A DNA stretch of 64,000 bases from a bacterium (GCA_019695335.1 JAIBAF010000007.1:1-64000); one strand, 5' to 3'; positions 32,692-43,168 are shown, counted from the first letter of the stretch. Numbers and translations: made by a program. The notes: generated by a model from the letters alone, not told the origin.

Positions 32692-33675
32692 GTGAAAGTT
32701 CTAGTTACAGGCGGTGCCGGGTATATTGGCTCTCATGCCTTACGGCGGTTGAAACAAGCCGGCCATCAAACGGTTGTTTTGGACAACCTTGTTTTCGGGC
32801 ACGCTGAATTTGTTTCACCGGATGAATTGATTATCGGTGATCTGTCGGATTCGGCGTTGCTTCAAAAAACTTTCAAGGAAAACCAATTTGATGCGGTCAT
32901 GCATTTCGCAGCATACGCCTATGTAGGTGAATCGGTTGAAAATCCTGCTAAATATTATCGCAATAATGTAGCGTCAACACTTCAGCTGCTCGAAACGATG
33001 GTTGCACACGGCATCAAACAATTTATTTTTTCTTCAACGTGCGCAACGTATGGTTTACCTAAATCCGTTCCGATTACTGAAGATCATCCGCAATCGCCAA
33101 TCAACCCATACGGCATGACAAAATGGATGGTTGAAAAAATATTAAAAGACTTTGATCATGCCTATGGATTAAAATCCGTATGCTTACGCTATTTTAATGC
33201 AGCCGGCGCCGATCCTGATGGAGGTATTGGCGAAGATCATTCTCCGGAAACTCATTTGATCCCGCTCGTTTTCGATACAGCATTGGGACGTCGGCCATAC
33301 ATAACCGTCTTTGGAACTGATTACCCTACTCCGGACGGTACATGCATTCGCGACTATATTCACGTCACGGATCTTGCCGATGCGCATGTGCTGGCCTTGA
33401 AATATTTATGCGATCATGGCCGCAGCGAAGCATTTAATCTCGGTAACGGTCATGGCTTTTCAGTCAAAGAAGTTATCCAAGCTTCTGAAAAAATTGTCGG
33501 ACATGATATCCCGGTAAAATTTGGAAACAGACGCGAAGGCGATCCTCCTGTTCTTATCGGCAGTGCCGATAAAGCAAAAACAATTTTAGGATGGCGTCCT
33601 CATTTCGCAGAATTATCTGTCATTATTGAAACTGCGTGGCATTGGCACCGTCTCCGATTTCAGAAAAATAATTGA
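32692..33675 (+). CDS. galE: UDP-glucose 4-epimerase
   Basis: This short-chain dehydrogenase-type epimerase of 327 aa interconverts UDP-glucose and UDP-galactose. It has the NAD-binding TGGAGYIGSH (6-15), the catalytic Ser-Thr region FSSTCATYG, YGMTKWMVE with the Tyr-x3-Lys pair, and YFNAAGAD. The start is a GTG at 32692 with no clear ribosome site. It could supply UDP-sugars to the glycosyltransferases of the 16-28 kb cluster, though it is not linked to that operon. Confidence 0.93.
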   Translation: MKVLVTGGAGYIGSHALRRLKQAGHQTVVLDNLVFGHAEFVSPDELIIGDLSDSALLQKTFKENQFDAVMHFAAYAYVGESVENPAKYYRNNVASTLQLLETMVAHGIKQFIFSSTCATYGLPKSVPITEDHPQSPINPYGMTKWMVEKILKDFDHAYGLKSVCLRYFNAAGADPDGGIGEDHSPETHLIPLVFDTALGRRPYITVFGTDYPTPDGTCIRDYIHVTDLADAHVLALKYLCDHGRSEAFNLGNGHGFSVKEVIQASEKIVGHDIPVKFGNRREGDPPVLIGSADKAKTILGWRPHFAELSVIIETAWHWHRLRFQKNN

Positions 33676-33741
33676 ACAGTAAATAATTTTTAAAGTTCTC
33701 GAAAGTAATTCTAATTTTTAACTTTTAATTAATAATTTTTT

Positions 33742-34623
33742 ATGATCTACAGTATGACTGGTTACGGCAAAGCTGAAAAGCTTCAGAATGGCACTTCGAT
33801 CGCCGTCGAAATACGTTCGCTCAACAATCGATACCTTGATTTGACATTTAAATGCCCCCGCCTTTTTCTTTACCGGGAAAATGAAGTCAAAGAGTTCCTG
33901 AAAAAGAAAATTGAACGTGGAAAAATTTCGCTGACCGTTACGGTTCAATCCAATCAGTACAACTTTACCAACATGCGTATCGATCATGATCTGGTAAAAC
34001 AATATGTGCATATGCTGCGGGAAGCTTCAGAAAAAGCCGGAATCGGAGGCGAGATCAAGCTCGAACACCTACTTAATTTCTCGGACATTTTCTCCGCCAA
34101 TACCGACGACGAAGAATACAATCTGCTCTGGAAAGATATTCTCGACGCTACGAACCAGGCGATTGATGAATTAAATGAGATGCGGCGAAAAGAAGGCGAT
34201 CAATTGGCAAAAGACCTGATTGGTCGTGTTCAACTCGTCGAAAACTATCTCAACAAGATTACTGAACTGGCTAAAAACGAAGTCAGCCTTGAATTTGCTA
34301 AATTGCAGGAACGGCTTGTAAAGCTTTTAGAACGAACAGATATGGATCCACAACGTTTGCAGATGGAAATTGCCGTCCTTGCAGACAAAGTTGATATTAC
34401 AGAAGAATTAGTACGTTTTCGAAGCCATAATAAATTGTTCGTCGATCTGATTCATGGAAAAGAAACGCAAATTGGAAGAAAGTTAAATTTCATCGCTCAG
34501 GAAATGGGCCGCGAAGCCAATACGATCGGCTCCAAATCATCGCTACCGGAAGTTATTCATACCGTTGTATCCATTAAAGAAGAGCTTGAAAAACTCCGCG
34601 AACAAATTCAGAACGTCGAATAA
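33742..34623 (+). CDS. YicC family endoribonuclease
   Basis: The 293-aa protein begins with the signature MIYSMTGYGKAE and then IRSLNNRYLDLTFKCPR. It has a long central coiled helix and ends with the family C-terminal block GREANTIGSKS, then VIHTVVSIKEELEKLREQIQNVE. YicC members are RNA-cleaving enzymes linked to stationary-phase survival and small-RNA turnover in E. coli. The stop overlaps the dedA start by one base (TAATG), so the two genes are coupled. In many bacteria yicC adjoins gmk and rpoZ; that context is missing here. Confidence 0.95.
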   Translation: MIYSMTGYGKAEKLQNGTSIAVEIRSLNNRYLDLTFKCPRLFLYRENEVKEFLKKKIERGKISLTVTVQSNQYNFTNMRIDHDLVKQYVHMLREASEKAGIGGEIKLEHLLNFSDIFSANTDDEEYNLLWKDILDATNQAIDELNEMRRKEGDQLAKDLIGRVQLVENYLNKITELAKNEVSLEFAKLQERLVKLLERTDMDPQRLQMEIAVLADKVDITEELVRFRSHNKLFVDLIHGKETQIGRKLNFIAQEMGREANTIGSKSSLPEVIHTVVSIKEELEKLREQIQNVE

Positions 34624-35270
34624 TGTTTGAAAATCTAGAATATTGGTGGCAGACTCTTAATGCACTTGACACGGCCACAATTTATCTGCTTATTTTTCTA
34701 AGTGGATATCTGGAAAATTGCATACCCCCTATTCCTGGCGATATGGTAACCGTATTTGCCGCCAGTATGGTTGGTACCGGAAGACTCAATTATTTCCTAA
34801 CATTTTTAACGGCCACCGCTGGCAATCTTTCCGGGTTTATGACCATGTATCATATTGCACGTTACTTTGGAAAAGATTTTTTTGTCAGAAAAAATTATCG
34901 TTTCTTTCCTGTGGAAAACATCGAAAAAGCCGAAGCCTGGTTTAACCGACATGGCTATCGAATCATTTTGTTCAATCGCTTTTTGAGCGGACTTCGTTCG
35001 GTTATTTCAATTTTTGCCGGAATGGCTCATTTAAAACGAAGGAAGATCATTCCTTTGGCGCTGTTGAGTGCATGTATGTGGGATGGAGTCCTCATTTACG
35101 GCGGCTTTTTACTTGGAGATAACTGGAAGGGATTCATTAAAATTGTTGAACAATATAATAAAATTGTAGTCACGCTGATTGTTTTGTTTATTACTATTTT
35201 TATAGTCCGAAAATTAGTAATACGGTATAAAACTAAATCGCATAATCGCTCAACCAATGTTAACGAATAA
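34623..35270 (+). CDS. DedA family membrane protein
   Basis: This 215-aa inner-membrane protein has the DedA pattern: a membrane-inserted ENCIPPIPGDMV loop (around residue 31), GNLSGFMTMYHIARYFG and the family's RFLSGLRSVISIFAGMAHLKRR helix with two Arg residues thought important for transport. DedA proteins are undecaprenyl-phosphate or phospholipid flippases and affect proton homeostasis. There are about five hydrophobic segments. It overlaps the yicC stop by one base and the glnD start by 14 nt. Confidence 0.94.
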   Translation: MFENLEYWWQTLNALDTATIYLLIFLSGYLENCIPPIPGDMVTVFAASMVGTGRLNYFLTFLTATAGNLSGFMTMYHIARYFGKDFFVRKNYRFFPVENIEKAEAWFNRHGYRIILFNRFLSGLRSVISIFAGMAHLKRRKIIPLALLSACMWDGVLIYGGFLLGDNWKGFIKIVEQYNKIVVTLIVLFITIFIVRKLVIRYKTKSHNRSTNVNE

Positions 35271-37827
35271 ATCCTATCCTTCTCTTTCGTCTACAACTCC
35301 TCAAGCACTTAAAATAATTCTGGCGTCCGAAAAAAAAGACATCATCGGAAAAACCGGCCATGAAAAATGGGGATTGGAATTATCTGCAACGCTTACTCAA
35401 TTTCACGATGGCATTCTCACACATGTGTTCAGCCAATTCTTAAACGAACGATTTGATGAGCAACTCCCTCCTTTGTGTATGATCGCACTCGGAGGTTATG
35501 GCCGTAATGAATTGAATATTTATTCGGACATCGACATCAATTTTATTTATTCGTCTACTTCCCGCGGCGAATCCGATGCCATCCATGAAACGGTTCATGC
35601 CATAGTACGGTATCTTTGGGACATAGGTCTCGAAATTGGCCATAGTATTCGTAGTATTGATGATGCACTTAATTTTGCTAAAAGCGATTTAGACATTAAA
35701 ACATCGTTTCTGGAATCGCGATTCATTACCGGACATTCAGGCTGCTTTAATGATTTCCAGGATGTCATGGTTTCAAAAATTTTTAGAAACCACTTCGAAG
35801 AATTCGTTCAGGCGCGCTTCGAAATCGCCGATGTGCGTCACCAGCAATTTGGACGTTCCAGCCGTTTGTTAGAACCTAACCTTAAAGAAAGCGCTGGCGG
35901 TCTTCGCGATATTCATGAATGCTTATGGCTGACGAATGCTTGGTTGTTACAAGATCAACCATGGCCGGTTACAGACAGCCAATCCATGTGCATACGGGCG
36001 CTTCAAAACCTGGCTGAACACAAAATAATCACCTCTGAAAAATTATCAGAAGTAACGAAAGCGTTCGATTTTATTCTAAAAGTCAGAAATCACCTTCATG
36101 TTTTAAATCAACGCCGTCAAGATGTGCTCACCTATCCGATGCAATCAAAAGTTTCTGAGAACTTGGCATTCCTTGATAGCAACGATTCACGCGGTGTTGA
36201 ACTGTTTATGCAGACTTTTTATCTTCACGCCCGCAATGTTGCCAATTGCACAGCCTTGGTACGCTATAAACTTAAGTCTTCAACGAAAAATACTCCCAAC
36301 ATTAGCGGACAATTCGTGGAAGTCGAAAACCAATTCTATGTGGATACCGGGTCAATACCTCAAATGTTGTTCTACCGAGGCGACTTGGACGATGATTTAA
36401 AGCGGGTACCGGCACTGCTGATGAAAATTTTCTTATACTCACAAAAATACCATGCCGAATTGAGCGAACAATTAGAAAATGCAGTGCGTGAAAATTTGCA
36501 ATTGATTAACGAGAGCTTCATTCAATCCAAATCCATCGGGCATGATTTCCAGGAGATTTGGCGTTATGAAGGTCAAGTTGCATTATGTTTAAAAAAAATG
36601 CATGACCTCGAATTTCTGGAACATTATCTGCCGGAATTCGGCTTTATCGTCGCCAATTATAATTATAACGTATACCACGCTTTTACAACCGATGAACATC
36701 TGATTGTATCCATTCAAAAATTAGAACAACTGTTTTACGAACAAGACGGATCCGCTGCCGGTCATTTAAAAAAAATTTACGATGAACTATCGTTGTATGA
36801 AAAATATCAACTGTATTGGGCCGTTTTCCTTCATGACATTGGCAAATCGCGCGGCGGCGATCATTCGGTTATCGGTGCAGAATTGGCAAAAACCATATTT
36901 GACCGAATTGGCTTCACAGACGAACGCGAGCCGATTTATTTCTTGATCAGACAGCATTTGACGATGGAGCAAATCGCCTTTCGCCGGAATTTAAAAGATC
37001 CGTCGACCATTAAAAATTTCGCTGATACAATCCAAAATCACCGATGGCTCAAAATGCTTTATGTGCTAACGTTTGCTGATATGTCGGCTGCCAATAAAAA
37101 TGTGTGGACAGAATGGAAAGGCTTGTTGCTTCACGAACTGTATACCAAAGCGGACGCCTATCTTAAAAATAAAGAGCATGGTAGCGGCGAAATATCTAAT
37201 TGGAACGAATTAGATTACGAATCCATTCAGTTTCAGTCCGATCTGGATGTCAAATTCAGCGATAAAATCAATTATACCGAAATTACCGTTATCACTTCGG
37301 ATGATCCATACCGGCTATCGCAAATCTGTGGCGCGATGGCCGTATGTGATGTAAGCATCTTTGATGCGCATGTTTTTACGCGCCATGATGGTGTTATTAT
37401 CGATCAGTTTCGTGTCGTAGATTTTCGAAGTCACCAATCGCTTTCACAGGTTCAACAGAACAAATTAGAATCGGCTTTACAAGATATATTGATCAGAAAG
37501 ATGGGCATTGAAGAAAAAATTGAAAAGGCCAAACAACGATGGAAAAGGCTGAAATATCAAAATCTGGTTGCTACTGAAATTCATTTTGAAGACGACCACA
37601 GGCATTCGATCGTAGACATTTTCACTTCAGACCGTGTTGGCTTATTGTATACCATTACCAAAACGTTATCGGATTTGCAACTCAACATTACGGCAGCAAA
37701 GATTGGAACGCGATTGGACGGCGTAGCCGATTGTTTCTACATCACTGAAAAAAACGGCGAAAAAATCACGGCTATCACACGACAGAATGAAATACGCAAA
37801 AAATTAACTGAAGCATTAAATAAATAA
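35257..37827 (+). CDS. glnD: Bifunctional PII uridylyltransferase/uridylyl-removing enzyme (GlnD)
   Basis: The 856-aa nitrogen sensor adds or removes UMP on PII proteins according to glutamine. Domains in order are nucleotidyltransferase (GGYGRNELNIYSDIDINF near 78-95, metal Asps in SDID), a helical GlnE/GlnD linker (SAGGLRDIHE), an HD hydrolase (HDIGKSRGGDHS near 527-538) and two C-terminal ACT domains (about 680 and 795 onward). All parts needed for both activities are visible. No glnB or glnA is in the window, so the partner PII must lie elsewhere. It overlaps dedA by 14 nt. Its stop is 9 nt from the convergent Rieske gene's stop. Confidence 0.94.
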   Translation: MLTNKSYPSLSSTTPQALKIILASEKKDIIGKTGHEKWGLELSATLTQFHDGILTHVFSQFLNERFDEQLPPLCMIALGGYGRNELNIYSDIDINFIYSSTSRGESDAIHETVHAIVRYLWDIGLEIGHSIRSIDDALNFAKSDLDIKTSFLESRFITGHSGCFNDFQDVMVSKIFRNHFEEFVQARFEIADVRHQQFGRSSRLLEPNLKESAGGLRDIHECLWLTNAWLLQDQPWPVTDSQSMCIRALQNLAEHKIITSEKLSEVTKAFDFILKVRNHLHVLNQRRQDVLTYPMQSKVSENLAFLDSNDSRGVELFMQTFYLHARNVANCTALVRYKLKSSTKNTPNISGQFVEVENQFYVDTGSIPQMLFYRGDLDDDLKRVPALLMKIFLYSQKYHAELSEQLENAVRENLQLINESFIQSKSIGHDFQEIWRYEGQVALCLKKMHDLEFLEHYLPEFGFIVANYNYNVYHAFTTDEHLIVSIQKLEQLFYEQDGSAAGHLKKIYDELSLYEKYQLYWAVFLHDIGKSRGGDHSVIGAELAKTIFDRIGFTDEREPIYFLIRQHLTMEQIAFRRNLKDPSTIKNFADTIQNHRWLKMLYVLTFADMSAANKNVWTEWKGLLLHELYTKADAYLKNKEHGSGEISNWNELDYESIQFQSDLDVKFSDKINYTEITVITSDDPYRLSQICGAMAVCDVSIFDAHVFTRHDGVIIDQFRVVDFRSHQSLSQVQQNKLESALQDILIRKMGIEEKIEKAKQRWKRLKYQNLVATEIHFEDDHRHSIVDIFTSDRVGLLYTITKTLSDLQLNITAAKIGTRLDGVADCFYITEKNGEKITAITRQNEIRKKLTEALNK

Positions 37828-37836
37828 TCGCTACAT

Positions 37837-38163
37837 TTATGTATTCAGTTCAAATTCAATGAAAATTTCGCCGTTCTCGATGAGCACCGGATAATGACGC
37901 AGAGCTATTCCACTATGATTAAGACATTCGCCGCTAAGAATATCGTATTCCCATCCGTGCCATGAGCAAACTAATTTTGTTCCTTTGATCTTTCCGGTCG
38001 TTGCCAGCGGCGCATTCATGTGTTTGCACAAACCATCCATCGCATGAATAACCCCATCAATTCGATACACTGCAATCTGTCGTGCAAAAATCTTAAGCGT
38101 CCTCACTGAACCTTCGGATAATTCCGATTCGCTGCAAACTTTAAACTTCTTTATGCCAGCCAT
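37837..38163 (-). CDS. Rieske [2Fe-2S] ferredoxin-like protein
   Basis: The 108-aa soluble protein binds a Rieske cluster through CKHMNAPL (Cys and His) and CSWHGWEYD (Cys and His). The rest fits the NirD/dioxygenase-ferredoxin type. I start it at 38163, where the ATG overlaps the stop of the methyltransferase gene (TGATG) and AGGTGA lies upstream. An ATG at 38187 would add eight residues. No oxygenase component is nearby, so its electron partner is unknown. It probably donates electrons to an oxygenase or a reductase encoded elsewhere. Confidence 0.9.
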   Translation of the reverse strand: MAGIKKFKVCSESELSEGSVRTLKIFARQIAVYRIDGVIHAMDGLCKHMNAPLATTGKIKGTKLVCSWHGWEYDILSGECLNHSGIALRHYPVLIENGEIFIEFELNT

Positions 38164-39332
38164 CACTTCACCTGTAATACCAGGCATTTGAGATACTCCG
38201 TTTCACGCATCGACAGAAGAATAGGATGATCTTTCGGCTGCCCGTGTGTTTCCAACAAAATTGCATCACGTCCTGCACTCACAATACCTTGTTGTACCGT
38301 GTTGCGAAATGTTTCTGGATCAATCGCATGAGAACAACTACAAGTAATAAGAATACCACCTTGCGCAAGCGCCTTGGCAGCCCGACGGTTAATTTCGCGG
38401 TAACCTTTGACTGCGTCTTTGACTTCGCTGCGCGATTTGGCAAACGCCGGTGGGTCAAGAATAATTATGTCCCAACGTTCTTTTGCGTCATTAATATTTT
38501 TTAATTCATCAAAAACATTAACCGCTTTAAACGAACATTGTGATAACTTATTAAGCTCCGCATGTTCCCTGCATTGGTTCACCGCGGCTTCAGAAATATC
38601 CAATCCGACTACTTCTTTCGCGCCAAATCGTGCCGCGTTCAAACTCCACCCACCAATATGAGAAAAGCAATCCAATACACGTTTGCCATTTGCAAACGCC
38701 CGAGTCAGTTTCTGATTTTCACGCTGATCCAGAAAAAAACCGGTTTTTTGTCCGTTCAGTAAATCGAGTTGGAAAGTCAATCCATCAATGTCGACAGCAA
38801 CTTTTTCAGGCATCTCTCCAAACACGGTTTTTTTGGTCAATTCCAAATGTTCAAGCTTGCGAATAGTTGAATCGTTGCGCTCGACGATAGTTTTGGGATT
38901 GAATAGCTTTTTAAGCGATTCATAAATCAATGGAAGTAACCGTTCAATACCGGCTGTCAGCGATTGCACTACAAAAAAATCTTCATAACGATCGATCACA
39001 AGTCCCGGTAAAAAATCCGATTCACCGAAAACAACACGATAACAGCGCGCATCCGGAATCAGATATTCTCTCCGCTTAGCGGCTTCCCGAATGCGCTCAA
39101 AAACAAATTGTTCCTCAACGGTTTCGTGTTGGCGAGTCATCAGGCGCACCGCAATCAGCGAATGAGGATTAACATATCCGATTCCAATAAAATACCCGTT
39201 ATGATCCGCTACTTCGACCATTTCGCCCGGATCGAATTCTTTGAGGTTACTTTGGATTTCATTGCTGAAAATCCAAAGATGGCCGTTACGCACACGGTCG
39301 TCGTTTTTTGATTTGAGTTGAATTGTTTTCAT
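38163..39332 (-). CDS. RlmI-like 23S rRNA (cytosine-C5)-methyltransferase
   Basis: The 389-aa protein has an N-terminal PUA domain (about 1-75, with RNGHLWIFSNEI), a middle EEHD-like domain and a C-terminal class I SAM domain. The SAM site reads VLDCFSHIGGWSLNAARFGA and VGLDISEAA, and the catalytic motif is IILDPPAFAKS. RlmI methylates C1962 of 23S rRNA in E. coli; the exact target here is inferred. It overlaps the Rieske gene start. The gene is divergent from lepA, with 110 bp between. Confidence 0.9.
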   Translation of the reverse strand: MKTIQLKSKNDDRVRNGHLWIFSNEIQSNLKEFDPGEMVEVADHNGYFIGIGYVNPHSLIAVRLMTRQHETVEEQFVFERIREAAKRREYLIPDARCYRVVFGESDFLPGLVIDRYEDFFVVQSLTAGIERLLPLIYESLKKLFNPKTIVERNDSTIRKLEHLELTKKTVFGEMPEKVAVDIDGLTFQLDLLNGQKTGFFLDQRENQKLTRAFANGKRVLDCFSHIGGWSLNAARFGAKEVVGLDISEAAVNQCREHAELNKLSQCSFKAVNVFDELKNINDAKERWDIIILDPPAFAKSRSEVKDAVKGYREINRRAAKALAQGGILITCSCSHAIDPETFRNTVQQGIVSAGRDAILLETHGQPKDHPILLSMRETEYLKCLVLQVK

Positions 39333-39442
39333 GCAAATATTGGTTTGAGACCGGCAATGTTATTAAATATAAATTGCTTTTGCAAATCCTAATTGATATA
39401 TTCGCCGCAATTAAAAATAAACTGCGAAAGTTATTGTAAAAC

Positions 39443-41242
39443 ATGGTTGTTGAATTCATTCGGAATTTCTGTATTATCGCTCATATCGATCACGGCAAAT
39501 CCACGCTGGCAGACCGTTTGCTTGAATTTACCCACACGATTAACAAACGGGAGATGGAAAACCAGGTACTCGACAACATGGATCTGGAAAAAGAACGCGG
39601 CATTACCATCAAAGCACATGCCATCCGGATGGAATATAAAGCCAAAGATAAAAACTCTTATGTTCTTAATTTGATTGACACTCCGGGACATGTGGATTTT
39701 ACTTATGAAGTATCGCGCAGTCTTGCAGCTTGTGAAGGCGCTATTCTTGTGGTTGATGCATCGCAAGGCGTTGAAGCTCAGACGATCAGCAATTTATATC
39801 TCGCGATCGAAGCCGGATTACACATTATTCCGGTTGTCAATAAAATCGACTTACCGAGCGCAGAGCCTGAACGCGTGTGCCAGGAAATCATTGATCTGAT
39901 CGGATGCAACCGGGAAGAAATCGTTTTGGCCAGCGCCAAAGCCGGTATTGGCATAGAAGAAATTCTTGAAGAAATTGTAAAAACAATCCCGCATCCTAAA
40001 GGCGATGCTGCAAAGCCCTTACAAGCTCTGATTTTTGATTCGGTTTTCGATTCATTCAGAGGCGCTATTGCTTACGTACGCGTGTTTGAAGGTGAGTTGA
40101 ATGAAGGCGACCGCATCAAATTCTTTTCCACCAATAAAAATCACCTCGCCGATGAAATTGGTTTCTTACGCCTTGATCGCGTAAAAACCGACAAACTGAT
40201 GCCCGGGGAAGTCGGCTATATCGTCGGCAATATTCGTGAAATCAGCGACATTCGCGTCGGTGACACTATTACGAATACAGACAATCCTGCTGACGAACCG
40301 CTAGCCGGCTATAAAGACATCAAACCCATGGTCTTCAGTGGTATTTATCCGACTAACAGCGATGACTTTGAAGAACTTCGATCCTCGCTTGAAAAACTCA
40401 AGCTGAATGATTCCTCGTTGATTTACGAACCGGAAACATCGGCAGCGTTAGGTTTTGGCTTCCGTTGCGGTTTTCTCGGATTGCTGCACATGGAAATCGT
40501 ACAAGAACGTCTCGAGCGCGAATTCAATATAAGCATGATCACAACTGTTCCCAATGTGCGCTATCGCGTCTTCAAAACGAACGGTGAAATGATTGAAGTC
40601 AGCAATCCGTCGACTATGCCGTCCGCCGGTGTTATCGAACATGTTGAAGAACCGTATATCAAAGCGCAAATCATCACCCCTTCTGAATTTATCGGCAACA
40701 TCATGCAACTGGCGATGGAACGGCGCGGTATTTATATCAATACGCAATATATTTCCCCAACACGCGCTGATTTGAGTTTTGAATTTCCTTTGTCAGAAAT
40801 TATTTTCGATTTTTATGACAAGTTAAAATCATCGACACGTGGTTACGCTTCATTTGATTATGAATACGCCGGTTACAAAGACGGCGACCTGGTCAAACTT
40901 GACATTTTGATCAACAGCGATCCAGTTGATGCCTTTTCCAGCATTATTCACCGAGACAAAGCATACGAATGGGGCCGTAAACTCTGCGAAAAGCTTAAAG
41001 ACCTGATTCCGCGTCAAATGTTTGAAGTCATAATTCAGGCGGCCATCGGAAGCAAAATTATCGCCCGCGACAGTATCCGGGCTATGCGCAAAGACGTAAC
41101 CGCTAAATGTTATGGCGGAGATATTTCCCGTAAACGGAAATTGCTCGAACGCCAGAAAGAGGGTAAAAAACGCATGAAACAAGTTGGAAGCGTGGAAATT
41201 CCACAGGAAGCGTTTCTTGCCGTATTGAAAATTTCAGATTAA
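39443..41242 (+). CDS. lepA: Elongation factor 4 (LepA)
   Basis: This 599-aa ribosomal GTPase acts in ribosome assembly or back-translocation. The P-loop is AHIDHGKST (residues 12-20), then G2 in KERGITI, G3 in DTPGHVDF and G4 in NKIDLP. The translational-GTPase domains II, III and V follow, and the LepA-specific C-terminal domain has [12 protein letters not shown] and a final [14 protein letters not shown]. Length is standard. cutA begins 1 nt past the stop codon. Confidence 0.97.
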   Translation: MVVEFIRNFCIIAHIDHGKSTLADRLLEFTHTINKREMENQVLDNMDLEKERGITIKAHAIRMEYKAKDKNSYVLNLIDTPGHVDFTYEVSRSLAACEGAILVVDASQGVEAQTISNLYLAIEAGLHIIPVVNKIDLPSAEPERVCQEIIDLIGCNREEIVLASAKAGIGIEEILEEIVKTIPHPKGDAAKPLQALIFDSVFDSFRGAIAYVRVFEGELNEGDRIKFFSTNKNHLADEIGFLRLDRVKTDKLMPGEVGYIVGNIREISDIRVGDTITNTDNPADEPLAGYKDIKPMVFSGIYPTNSDDFEELRSSLEKLKLNDSSLIYEPETSAALGFGFRCGFLGLLHMEIVQERLEREFNISMITTVPNVRYRVFKTNGEMIEVSNPSTMPSAGVIEHVEEPYIKAQIITPSEFIGNIMQLAMERRGIYINTQYISPTRADLSFEFPLSEIIFDFYDKLKSSTRGYASFDYEYAGYKDGDLVKLDILINSDPVDAFSSIIHRDKAYEWGRKLCEKLKDLIPRQMFEVIIQAAIGSKIIARDSIRAMRKDVTAKCYGGDISRKRKLLERQKEGKKRMKQVGSVEIPQEAFLAVLKISD

Positions 41243-41243
41243 A

Positions 41244-41579
41244 ATGAGCGGAACTTCCAATATAAATTCTATCGTAGTTTTGGTTACGATCGGCCGTGAA
41301 GACGAAGCAGCTAAACTGGCTAAAACTTTAGTCGATGAAAAATTAGCGGCATGTTGCAATGTGATCGAAAAAATCCGTTCGATCTACAGATGGGAAGGAA
41401 AAGTCTGCGATGAAAGCGAAACGCTTTTGATCATCAAAACGATTGGGAAGAACTACGATAGACTTGAAAAACGTATTAAAGAACTTCATAGCTACCAGAT
41501 ACCCGAAATCATAGCATTAGACATTACTCAGGGATCCCCTGCCTACCTCGCATGGCTCGCCGAAAATTCTCAACTTTAA
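41244..41579 (+). CDS. cutA: Divalent-cation tolerance protein CutA
   Basis: The 111-aa protein has the CutA fold, a trimeric ferredoxin-like protein: VVLVTIGREDEAAKLAKTLV, LAACCNVIEKIRSIYRWEGKV and the C-terminal SYQIPEIIALDI and YLAWLAEN. CutA is linked to copper and other metal tolerance in E. coli, but its biochemical role is not settled. It starts 1 nt after the lepA stop and its stop overlaps that of the convergent polyprenyl synthase gene by 4 nt. Confidence 0.94.
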   Translation: MSGTSNINSIVVLVTIGREDEAAKLAKTLVDEKLAACCNVIEKIRSIYRWEGKVCDESETLLIIKTIGKNYDRLEKRIKELHSYQIPEIIALDITQGSPAYLAWLAENSQL

Positions 41580-42619
41580 GCAATGGCTAATTTTTTCTTC
41601 GGAGGTTCGGTCAATTTTTGATCGGCCATTGACTCATAAACGCGTACAATTTTGCGCGCTTTTTGCGAAACCTGCTCGCATAATCCAGCCAGAACTACCA
41701 ACGCCGAATCATTTGTTTCGTTCGCCGTAAAATACTTTAATTCTTTTTTGGCGGCATCAAGATGCTTTTGAATCTGTGCGATCATCGTTTTAAAAATGGA
41801 AAATGTACGCATCAGCTTCAACAAACTTATACGATTAGCTTCATTTAGATTCTGGATGTATTTTTTGATATCGGCTTTATTATTTTTTGGAACCGCATGG
41901 AGCAGTTCGATGATCGGTAAACTGAAATACCCGTTTGCCAAATCGTTGTCCGAATCCTCTATCACTCCCAATAAATCTTCAAGATCGTCCACTAACTGAT
42001 AGGCGATACCTAATTGATGTCCGAATGAACTCATACGCTGAATGGCCGTTTGATCGGCTGACGTCAAACGGATACCAATTGATGCCGCCATCGCAAAAAG
42101 TACCGCCGTTTTATTGGCAATAATTTCGAAATATTCTTTTGACGTAATGTCCCAGTTGTATTGTAATTTATTGGATGTAATTTCGCTGCGGATCATGAGC
42201 TGAATCGTATCTAAAAAATACTTTACAACTTCGGCGGGCAAATGCTTGACCATTAAATTAATGCTCTCGGCAAGAAGATAATCGCCGGTTAAAATCGATT
42301 TTGAAATGCCGACTTCTTTCTGAGAAGTCAATCGGTTGCGCCGTGACTCCGTACGATCCAATACATCATCGTGAAACAACGACGCCAGATGAAAAAGTTC
42401 AATGGCTGCGGAACCGTATGCCAGCACTTTGGTCTCGCTTTCCCCTAATTGTGCCGATGCTCCGACAATCATCGGACGTAGCCTTTTTCCCCCGCTATGC
42501 TGCGATTTCAAGAGTTCCTTGAGCGCGGCGCTACCCGTTCTTTCAAAAATCTCATGAATAACCAATTCTGTATCTTTGACCAACGCTTGTAGCCACGGAA
42601 TGTGTTCAAAATTTTTCAT
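41576..42619 (-). CDS. Polyprenyl diphosphate synthase
   Basis: This 347-aa trans-type isoprenyl chain-elongating enzyme has the GGKRLRP motif near 44-50, the first aspartate-rich motif in LFHDDVLDRTESRR and the second in LVDDLEDLLG. It should make C30-C50 side chains for a quinone or a polyprenyl carrier. The residues before the first motif (ELFHLASLFHDDV) are large-chain-like, but chain length is not predicted firmly. AAGGAA precedes the ATG. It lies 9 nt after the GbsR-like regulator gene on the same message, so it is probably controlled by it. Confidence 0.93.
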   Translation of the reverse strand: MKNFEHIPWLQALVKDTELVIHEIFERTGSAALKELLKSQHSGGKRLRPMIVGASAQLGESETKVLAYGSAAIELFHLASLFHDDVLDRTESRRNRLTSQKEVGISKSILTGDYLLAESINLMVKHLPAEVVKYFLDTIQLMIRSEITSNKLQYNWDITSKEYFEIIANKTAVLFAMAASIGIRLTSADQTAIQRMSSFGHQLGIAYQLVDDLEDLLGVIEDSDNDLANGYFSLPIIELLHAVPKNNKADIKKYIQNLNEANRISLLKLMRTFSIFKTMIAQIQKHLDAAKKELKYFTANETNDSALVVLAGLCEQVSQKARKIVRVYESMADQKLTEPPKKKLAIA

Positions 42620-42628
42620 GAATTTCCT

Positions 42629-43168
42629 TTATTTCCATTGAATCGGAATTTTTCGTAACGTGGACGATGTAACTTCTTCGCCTTGAATGAATCGTTCGAG
42701 AAGCACATTGACGGCTTCGGAAATTTTATGCATATCATCGAGGCGCTTTAAAAAAACAGACGCTTTTTTACGGTCCACGGCATTCATCGATGATATGGAC
42801 GAACGTAACAAATCCGAACTGCGGCTGATCGTATCTAGTACGGGCTCAAGTTCGCGCTTTTTGCGTTCCCGTACAAAGTGGATGATCACTTTCCACATAT
42901 CTTCGTCCAATTCATAATAATCTTTGCGATCGCCTTTGACGCGAACTTTTCGGATGATTCCCCATTCTTTTAAAGCACGGATATTCATGCTGACGTTCCC
43001 CCGGCTTATACCTAACTGCACGCTCATGTCATCCAGTGTAAGCGGTTTGTCGCTTGCAAAAAGAAGTGCATACAGTTGACCCATGACCTTATTGATACCC
43101 CAGAACGAACCTACTTCACCCCATCGCTGGGTAAAATGTTCAACCGATTTTTCCAAGGCCTTGTTCAT
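42629..43168 (-). CDS. GbsR/MarR-type transcriptional regulator
   Basis: This 179-aa winged-helix regulator of the GbsR group has an N-terminal helix AVEHFTQRWGEVGSFWGINKV-like, the HTH segment LTLDDMSVQLGISRGNVSMNIRALKEWGII and the wing KVRVKGDRKDYYELD. The C-terminal helices may dimerise or bind a ligand. The first GbsR members control choline/glycine betaine genes, but this one is paired with a polyprenyl synthase. A perfect palindrome (43199-43228) lies 31 bp upstream of its start, so it probably represses its own operon. AAGGA lies 5 nt before the ATG. Confidence 0.88.
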   Translation of the reverse strand: MNKALEKSVEHFTQRWGEVGSFWGINKVMGQLYALLFASDKPLTLDDMSVQLGISRGNVSMNIRALKEWGIIRKVRVKGDRKDYYELDEDMWKVIIHFVRERKKRELEPVLDTISRSSDLLRSSISSMNAVDRKKASVFLKRLDDMHKISEAVNVLLERFIQGEEVTSSTLRKIPIQWK

